Positions 56,802 to 64,000 of a stretch of DNA of 64,000 nt are shown here, piece after piece; position 1 is the stretch's first letter; the number at the start of each line of letters is the position of its first letter. The translations under genes and the position numbers were made by a program. Under the pieces are notes generated by a model that saw only the letters and a list, made by a program, of their open reading frames with translations, had not been told where the DNA came from and ran no database searches. Where the stretch lies: NCBI GenBank assembly GCA_030770535.1, contig JASVEC010000004.1, positions 62,001 through 126,000 on the forward strand, read 5' to 3'. Source of the stretch: Batkoa obscura. Its lineage: Eukaryota > Entomophthoromycota > Entomophthoromycetes > Entomophthorales > Batkoaceae.

Positions 56802-58084
56802 ATGTATAATCAAAATCATAATAATAATAATAACCATAATAATAATAATGGTTATTCGAATCAACCTTATTCTTCTCATCATGAAGAATATATAATGACT
56901 AGTAAAGATGAACAAAATAATTATTACACAGCTCCAGCAAATGCACCACTTCCTTCTCATGTCAAAAGTGCAAGAATATCTCAAAGTCCATTGATCAATC
57001 CAGAAAGTTTAACGCCAAATAGAATATTCAAAAGTAATAACACTTCTTATCGCCCATATTTTACCTATATTGTTACTTTGGCTCAAATTGCAGTTTTTAT
57101 TTATCAATTAGTAAATATGTACAGCTTAACTGGTTCTGTTATTCAAACACAACCCTTTTTTAATTATTTAATTGGTCCTTCACCTGAAGTAACTAGTTTT
57201 TTTAGTTTATTATTAGTATAGTTTAATAAATGTATTAATTTAGGTATTAATTAACCAAGGAGCACGTTTTATCCCGTGTATGAAACCTGAGTTAGAAACT
57301 AGAGCACAATTTCCATGCCCAGCCACATCAAGTTCCTTAACACCATCCAGTTGTAGTTTACAAGATTTATGTGGGATATCTACTTTTAGTAACAATATTC
57401 CAGATCAATGGTATCGATTCATTACTCCAATCTTTTTACATGGTGGTGTTGTTCATGTCTTATTAAATTTATTATCTCAAATGTCCATATCTTCTAATTT
57501 AGAAGCCAAATATGGACCATTTCGATTATTTTTTGTTTATTTTGCTTCAGGTATTGGAGGTAATTTATTAGGGGCTAATTTAGCTTTAACTAAAACTTGT
57601 AAGTTTTTTATATTTAATAATTTATATTTTATAAAATGATATTGATTTTAATTTTATAGCTTCTGTTGGTGCTTCTGGTGCTATTTTCGGATTAATTGCA
57701 TGTGATTTGTTAGATTTGTTATTATATTGGGATCATGTATTATCTCCATGGTGTGAATTATTAAAAGTTATATTATGTATTATAGTATCATTTGCTTTAG
57801 GACTTATTCCCATAGTAGATAATTTTGCGCATATTGGTGGATTTGTAACTGGATTATTAGCAGGTGGTGCTGTTATGTTATCTCATCGTCATCCTACTTC
57901 TAAACGTAAAGTTACTTGGGGATTTCTTATTTTTATGATGGTATTATCATTAATACTTTTAATTGTATTTTATTATTTTACAATTAATGGATTTTATACT
58001 CAAAATTGGTTACAAAATTGTCCAAATTGTAAATATTTAAATTGTGTACCAATTGCTGGATTATGTGATAGGTTTTCAGTTTAA
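56802..58084 (+). CDS. Rhomboid intramembrane serine protease
   Basis: Cleaves membrane proteins within the bilayer, probably in the secretory pathway or at the plasma membrane. Three exons, 56802-57188, 57244-57598 and 57660-58084, give 388 residues. An Asn/His-rich cytosolic N-terminus (about 1-85) precedes the first helix (89-108). A Cys-containing loop (about 130-175) follows, resembling Drosophila Rhomboid and RHBDL types, not the mitochondrial Pcp1. The core has RFITPIFLHGGVVHVLLN, the catalytic Ser253 in GASGAIFG and His305 in NFAHIGGF. A last helix and a Cys-rich end (NCPNCKYLNC) close the chain. All catalytic residues are intact, so it should be active. Confidence 0.94.
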
Positions 58085-58175
58085 ATTCAAATTTAAATAA
58101 TTAATATAAAAATGAAGATAATAATAAACAAGTAATAATATATTTTATTTTATTTTATTTTATTTTAATTTTATT

Positions 58176-61100
58176 TTAATCTTTTAAATTTTTAATATTT
58201 AAAGATAATGATTTCTTTTTTAATCTAGTAGCTTGTTTAACTAAATTACTTTTTAATAAATTTTTATCCATTTTAGTATAATTGGAATTATTTAGTACAT
58301 TTTCAATTTGTAATAAAATTTTATTATCATCTTCATCTAATAATAAAAATAAAGAATTAATTAATAAATAAATAAATAAATATTAATTAGTTAATTACCT
58401 TCAACCATCATTTGATGTAATTGATTTTTTAATTGAGTTATTGGTATTTCTAATGTAGATTCTTTGGAAGTTTCCATTATCTCTTCATTCTTTAATTCTT
58501 TTACATCCTCTTCTTTTTCCTTTATATTGTCCTCTTTTTCATTCTCTTTTTTATTCTCTTTCTTTAATTCATTCTCTTCTTCTTTACCTTCTGTTGATAA
58601 AGTAATTAAGTTGTCCATATTATTTTTATTATCCTCATTTTCAGTCTCATCTTTTTCATTTAATTTATTTTCATCAACTTGTATTAATTCTTCCAAACTC
58701 TCATTCAACGTTGCCAGTTTCTCTTCTGTCATTAAAGGGGACAGCACAGGTACTTCTGGATTTTTTAAATACTTATCCGATGGTGAAGCTAGATCATCTG
58801 TTTCTAAATCTAATGAATATTCGGATCCAAATTCCGTTTCTGATACCAAATCTAAGGATTCTACATCAAATAATTTTGGTAATTTAAAGGATAATTGTTG
58901 AGTGGAATTCGAAGTTATTGAACGTCTACGGATTTTGACGCTTTTTCTCTTTTTTTCTTGAATTTCATTAATATTACGTACTGCCATAGCAAAATTACCA
59001 TCCGGTACAGGTGTATATTTATTTCTCTATAATAAAAGTAATTAAATTAAATTAGCAAATATTAATAAATATTAACATTTATTAAATTTATAATTAAATT
59101 AAATAAAACTTACAAATAAATTACCAAATGCATTCTCTTTCCTTTTTCTAGCTTGTTCTTCTGTTTCAATAGCATTTCTTAATCGTTGACTTTCTACTCT
59201 TTCTTCATCAAATTGGGCTAATGATTCATCAAATTTACTAATTAAATTAGGTATAAAAGCTAATAAACAAAAGAATTTATTAAATTTATTAAATTTACAA
59301 TTTCACATAAATCGATTTTTTAAAACTTACGAAATTCAGGACCAACAATAGGTGCTTCTGCTCCTGACATAGCTAATTTAAACAATAATTTTTCTCGATA
59401 TAATGAAGATAATATTTTTTCTCGTGAAATTTTATTTATATCTTCAATAAAACTTAATGGCATTGGTTTAATCATTTCACTTGCTCTTAATGTAATCTTT
59501 TCATTACGTTTATAATATTCTTCAATTGCCTAAAATGAGATTTTATTTATTTATTTATTTTTATATTATAATAAAATATTTATAAATTACTCTTTTAGTT
59601 ACTTCTTTTAATTTAATATGTAAATGAGTTTCCGATGGTTTAACTGGAGTGTATGAAGGTAAATAAATATTAAAATAATAAATTAGAATGGTTTCATAAT
59701 GCTAATTGAATAATATAATTAATTAGCTATAATAGAATTATAATAGAATAAATAAATTTACTTGTTGATAATAACTTGGACATTTAACCATAAATTTTCT
59801 AGCTTCTTCTTCCCATTTTTTCATAGCATTACGATTAGGTTCATATAAATTAGTTCTTGGTACAAGACCTTATAATAAATTTATAAAATTGAATTTTTTA
59901 TTTTCAATTAATTTTATATATAAAATAAATTGTATTATTACTTACTTAATACTTTAAATAATTCTTTAAAATTAAAACCTAAAATAATTAAAAATGCTTC
60001 ATATTTAAATTGTGGTTTAGTAAATTGAAATTTTTGATATCCTCCTTTTGAACTATCATAATTAGGTGCCATTCGACTTAAATAGCCAATTATGGGATAG
60101 TCTTCATATTTAGAACTTCCACTGACATAGATCTAAATTAAATAAAATTACCATTATTATTATTATTATTATTATTATTGTATTTATCAATTTGATTCTT
60201 TAATTAAATTTAAAATATTACTGGCCAACAATCTTCTAATTTGGTATTATCAATAAATTCCTCCACTAAACTAGATCTTGGTAAAACATATGAATCATAT
60301 GGATATCTTGCATCTGGAGCTATTGCTTCCATTTTTTTCTTTTCATAAGTTAACGTAGGAATAGCTTTCCTTACTAACTAATATAATATATATTAGTTAT
60401 TTCTTATTATTTTATTATTTTATTATTTTAATATTATTTTAATATTATAAATAATTTACCCAATTAGGCATCATATTATCATGCCATTGATCATCAGGGA
60501 TTGGATGAGGATATTGTCCAATGTGATTATTTCGATGAAAATGAATAATTTGTAAACAATTTTTTCGATCTTGAGGATCTTTAATTATATCAATTATTAG
60601 TTTGTATTATTATTTATTGTTATTATTGTTATTTATTATTATTATTGTTATTATTATTTACTATTATAATAAAATTAACTTACTATCTTTATCAATAAAA
60701 TCAACTAATAAACCATGATCCAATAATTTATTAGTTCTTCTATATTCATATTTAATTTGTTCAATTTGAGAAGTTAAACAAGCTTTTAAATCCATCATAT
60801 TGCTTAATGTTGTTACTGAACCTATCATTTTTAAATTACAATCAGTACTATTTTTAAAATTAAAAATAATTAATAACTAATAACTTACCTCCTCTAGGAA
60901 TAGCAAACTTCTCCAAACATTCTTTATAATGTCCTTTTTCCAAATTATGCCATTTCAACTGAAATATAGAAAATCGCATATCCGCAAAGAAATCACCTTC
61001 ATAATAATTACTTCCTGGTACATTGATACCATTGATTTCATTTCGAAAATTCTAAAATAAACAGAAAGATATGAATGAATTACTTTAATACAAAATGAGT

Positions 61101-61790
61101 GATTTTCAATACTTACCAAATCCCCATCATTTAAAGGTAATGGTGGCCCATAACCTGTAAAAAAGGCAGTAAATGAACGGGTTTTACTATAAGGTGCACG
61201 ACCCTAAAATTGTTATTACTATTTCTTTCTTTTTCTTATTATACTAAACTTATAATTGATTTATACTTACCTCCCCTAATTTTTCAAACCCATATCTTAA
61301 TCGAAATAATAATGCGTATTCATAAGCTGCTTTAAAAGCTGCTTTTAGATTAAATGTATCTTTAGCTTCCACTTTAAATAATTTTTTAAAAAATTCTTTC
61401 AATCCATAATCATAGATCGTTCTAGACTGAAAGAATTAAAAGTTAATTTCAATGCTTTATTTTAAGGAAATTGAAATTAAAATTGAAATCTATTCTCTAC
61501 CTGTATATAAATAGGTTCTTCTTGAAATGTAACTAATACTACTTGAATATCTGAAGCTTTGGAAAATAAGTGACCTTTTTCCTAATAATAAAATAGCTTC
61601 CATTAAATAACTTTAATTTTAAAATTGGACAGTTTTAATTTACAGTAAATAAAAATTTAATCACTCTTTTAGAAGCATCCAAAGCAGACATACTATGTCC
61701 AAAATATTGGTACATCCCTGGACTCGTATCCAAGATAAATATGGCTAATAAATCAGGCGCTTTATCTTCACCCCGTGGTTTTTCACTCAT
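58176..61790 (-). CDS. INTS6: Integrator complex subunit 6
   Basis: Subunit of Integrator, the RNA polymerase II-associated complex for snRNA 3' ends and promoter-proximal termination; INTS6 helps recruit PP2A. Fifteen exons (61644-61790, 61501-61581, 61271-61426, 61117-61203, 60889-61051, 60684-60821, 60460-60578, 60222-60377, 59946-60132, 59762-59868, 59591-59701, 59331-59529, 59114-59259, 58399-59026, 58176-58336) give 861 residues (human 887). An N-terminal VWA domain starts AIFILDTSPG; the MIDAS-like DxSxS is degenerate (Gly25). DSYVLPRSSLVEEFI and CWPIYVSGSSKY match the INTS6 middle. An acidic coiled segment precedes a C-terminal helical domain (QATRLKKKSLS) like the INTS6/DDX26B tail. 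It diverges from the next gene. Confidence 0.88.
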
Positions 61791-62024
61791 TATTTTGAAA
61801 TGGGAAGTTTAAATTGTTAAAAAAGATAAATTTTTTTGATTGATTTTTTTTTTGCATAATTTCTTCAAGTGATTTTTATTAGTAATGATTTCCTTTTTAA
61901 GTTAATCTAATATCAATGACGCCAGAAGCATTTGAGAAAACTTCAATTTTCCAACTTGAAAAGTGTTTAATTTTAATCTCCTTTTTTTTATTTTTTATCA
62001 TTTTTAGACAATTGAAATTAAATA
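61791..62024. promoter_or_regulatory. Shared divergent promoter, INTS6 and membrane gene
   Basis: Only 234 bp separate the two start codons, so the genes share a bidirectional promoter region. It is T-rich and A-rich with no specific motif that I can name. Confidence 0.5.
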
Positions 62025-63533
62025 ATGACAACCCCAATACACTCTTCAATCAATTATAATACATTTGAAAATATAAATACAACCCTAATAAATCTAAGTA
62101 CTTATAAATCAAAGATAACTTTGGATGGGAAAATAATTACCATTTTAATTAATTTTTATAAAATTATATTCACTATAATATCCATCTTCGAGCCCATCTT
62201 CGAACTTTATTATCCGTTAATAATATGTTATTATTCGAGAAAAAAAGTAAGTTTTATTTTAATAGCTGATTTTTATCGATAGTAAATAATTTCAACTTAA
62301 TATCTAGCTTTCTAATCAAGGTAATTAATTCCTTTTTAATCAACTAACTCATATAATAATCTTAATAACTCCATTTTTAGATTCTCAATCTTTATTAACT
62401 TTCATAATAAATAATCAATTATTATTTAATTGTTTAAAACCAATGATGAGAATTAGAAATAAGGAAGAGGAAGATAATACGAATGGACTTTCTTTATTAG
62501 CTACTACTATGATAGCTGTGGGATTCTCTATAATTTTAGGATTTAGTTTTTGGTTTTTGTTGAAAGAAAGTGATTTAATGGGAAGTATGATCGTTTTTGG
62601 TACTTTAATAATTCAATGGTTATATCAATCAAGTAAGAAGTGTTTAAATGAAAATGGTAAGGTTTATAATTAGTTTCTATTTATATAGTATATATTTAGT
62701 AATAACTATTTTTAGATAATCAACAAGAAGTATTTTTTTTAACATTATTTTCAATTTTAATCAATGGAACATTAGTTTCTATTATACTTGAAAACTTTGA
62801 TTGGAATTTAATAGGTTTTATAATAATTTATATGACATTATATTTAGTCAATTTAAGTATTTTATTGTTGTATATTTATATTGAAAATTATTCAATTTTA
62901 AAAAAAGTATTGGTGAATTATGAAGGTATTAAATTAATAATTAATAGGAATAAGAATGGTAATTTACTTTTTATTTAATAATAACAAAGATTATTTATTA
63001 ATTTTGTTTATTAATAGTATTAATAGCCTCAATAAATAATTATTTAAATTATCTTATTATTAATAATACATTAATAATAACAGAAACAATGAATCAAAAT
63101 TTCAATTTATTACATCAATATTTAATCTTTACAATTTGGTTAAATGAAATAATAACAATTAAATATTCCACTATTAAATATCAATTAATTTTATTTTACA
63201 TTTATTTTACAATAATAATCACTTGTTTTAATTTTAATTCAATTAATTATTTGATTTTTTTACCTTGGTTAATTACTTTAGTAAGTTAATTATTTATTTA
63301 TTTAAAACAAAATAAAATAAAATTGATTTTTCTATTAGTATTTTAATACCAAATCTATAACTGATATCAGTTTACCATGGTATTTTAAATTAAGTGAAAC
63401 TTTATTATCCCTATTATTCCTTCTTTTTATAAATATTTCAGTAATTTGTTATTATCTAAGTCAAAATTTCACACTCATTTGGCTTTATCTAAGTTTTTAT
63501 TCTATATTTTACTATTTAATTAATAACATTTAA
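62025..63533 (+). CDS. Unrecognised multi-pass membrane protein
   Basis: I do not recognise this family. Six exons (62025-62246, 62308-62320, 62381-62656, 62716-62958, 63018-63280, 63339-63533) give 403 residues, with every phase closing; the second exon is only 13 nt and encodes LSNQ plus one base. About nine or ten hydrophobic helices are visible, among them near 36-58, 112-132, 139-156, 175-192 and 197-218. A charged loop (RIRNKEEEDN) lies near residue 100. There is no signal peptide, no obvious catalytic motif and no repeat. The reading is very Leu/Ile/Asn-rich because of AT bias. It shares a bidirectional promoter with INTS6 and is convergent with GCN3. Confidence 0.65.
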
Positions 63534-63634
63534 CATTGATAACAGTAAATAAAGAATAATTTTTTGAAATTTTTATTTTTTTATTCATTTTTAACGATCA
63601 TATATATTTGATTATTATTATTTTATATGTTTTT

Positions 63635-64000
63635 TTAAAAATAAAGTTTAACCAATTCATCAGATACACCAGAAGGTGTTAATACGCCTAAATCTGTCAC
63701 TAATAAAGATATATATGATGGTGGTGTATAATCTAAACTTGGAGTTTTGACCTAAATAAATTTTATTAATTATTTTTAATTTAATAATATTTTAAATAAT
63801 AAAATAATAATTTATATAAAAATAATTCTTAATTTAAAATTCAAACTAGATAAACTAAATTACTCACCATAATCCCAGTAATATCTATATGATCTATATG
63901 ATCACTTTTAATAATTTCAGAATAAGCTCGAATTTCAGGTAAATTTAATGGCACCTCCGATTGATTTAATGGAAATAATCGTACAAATTTAAAACTAATT
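63635..64000 (-). CDS. GCN3: eIF2B subunit alpha (Gcn3), 3' part
   Basis: Regulatory subunit of the eIF2B guanine-nucleotide exchange factor, which senses phosphorylated eIF2. Two exons are visible, 63868-64000 (running off the window) and 63635-63751, joined by a 116-nt intron with a GTGAGT donor. The visible end, [15 protein letters not shown], then [20 protein letters not shown] and [12 protein letters not shown], matches the C-terminus of human eIF2B alpha closely; the related methylthioribose-phosphate isomerase and the beta and delta subunits end differently. The 5' part lies beyond position 64000. Confidence 0.9.

Noticed and set aside
58464-58901. 145-codon plus-strand frame
   Set aside because: Antisense shadow of the acidic exon 14 of INTS6.
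1-64000. tRNA, rRNA and CRISPR arrays
   Set aside because: I looked for GGTTCGA-type T-loops, conserved rRNA blocks and regularly spaced direct repeats, and found none.

Overview
The window is nuclear DNA from a very AT-rich, intron-rich early-diverging fungus. The gene content is fungal: a sterol 14-alpha-demethylase and a C-5 sterol desaturase, a secreted tyrosinase and a PMP3-type proteolipid. The introns are short (about 48-65 nt, GTAAGT...TAG, some with a TACTAAT-like branch site). An Integrator subunit 6 homologue argues against yeasts and most Dikarya. I infer Zoopagomycota/Entomophthoromycotina (Conidiobolus-like), but no rRNA, tRNA or organelle sequence is present to prove it. Exon joins below were derived by hand; the frames close exactly through every join given for the recognised genes.

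Layout. 1-20 kb is gene-dense: INO1, CYP51/ERG11, pyridoxal kinase, ERG3, a DHA2-type MFS transporter, DNA polymerase eta, two tandem DUF4436 membrane proteins, VPS74/GOLPH3 and a Bet1-like SNARE. 20-32.7 kb is gene-poor and repeat-rich. It holds two unrecognised proteins and two more DUF4436 paralogues on the minus strand. 32.7-48.7 kb is dense again: PMP3, a Gap1-type RasGAP, a weak lysine-rich gene, GMP synthase, tyrosinase, a GNAT acetyltransferase and importin Kap121/IPO5. 48.7-55.5 kb holds only a RING-H2 E3 gene among repeats. 55.5-64 kb has a sphingomyelin-synthase-like phosphotransferase, a rhomboid, INTS6, an unknown multi-pass membrane protein and the 3' end of GCN3 (eIF2B alpha).

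The unexplained structure is mostly a set of small terminal-inverted-repeat elements. The main one is a ~99-bp family with at least 17 copies here and mostly 4-bp ATAT-like target duplications; one paired filled/empty site proves an insertion. Others are a 1.1-kb TA-flanked element carrying two nested insertions, a 481-bp TG...CA repeat, a 1.1-kb long-inverted-repeat element flanked by TTAA, and two shorter families. One 99-bp element supplies the last residues and stop codon of a predicted protein.

Functionally, most genes are housekeeping. Lipid themes recur (inositol, ergosterol, sphingolipid-type headgroup transfer), as do secretory-pathway factors (VPS74, Bet1-like SNARE, rhomboid). The DUF4436 family is the clearest local expansion: two copies keep an intron at a fixed Trp codon and two lack it.
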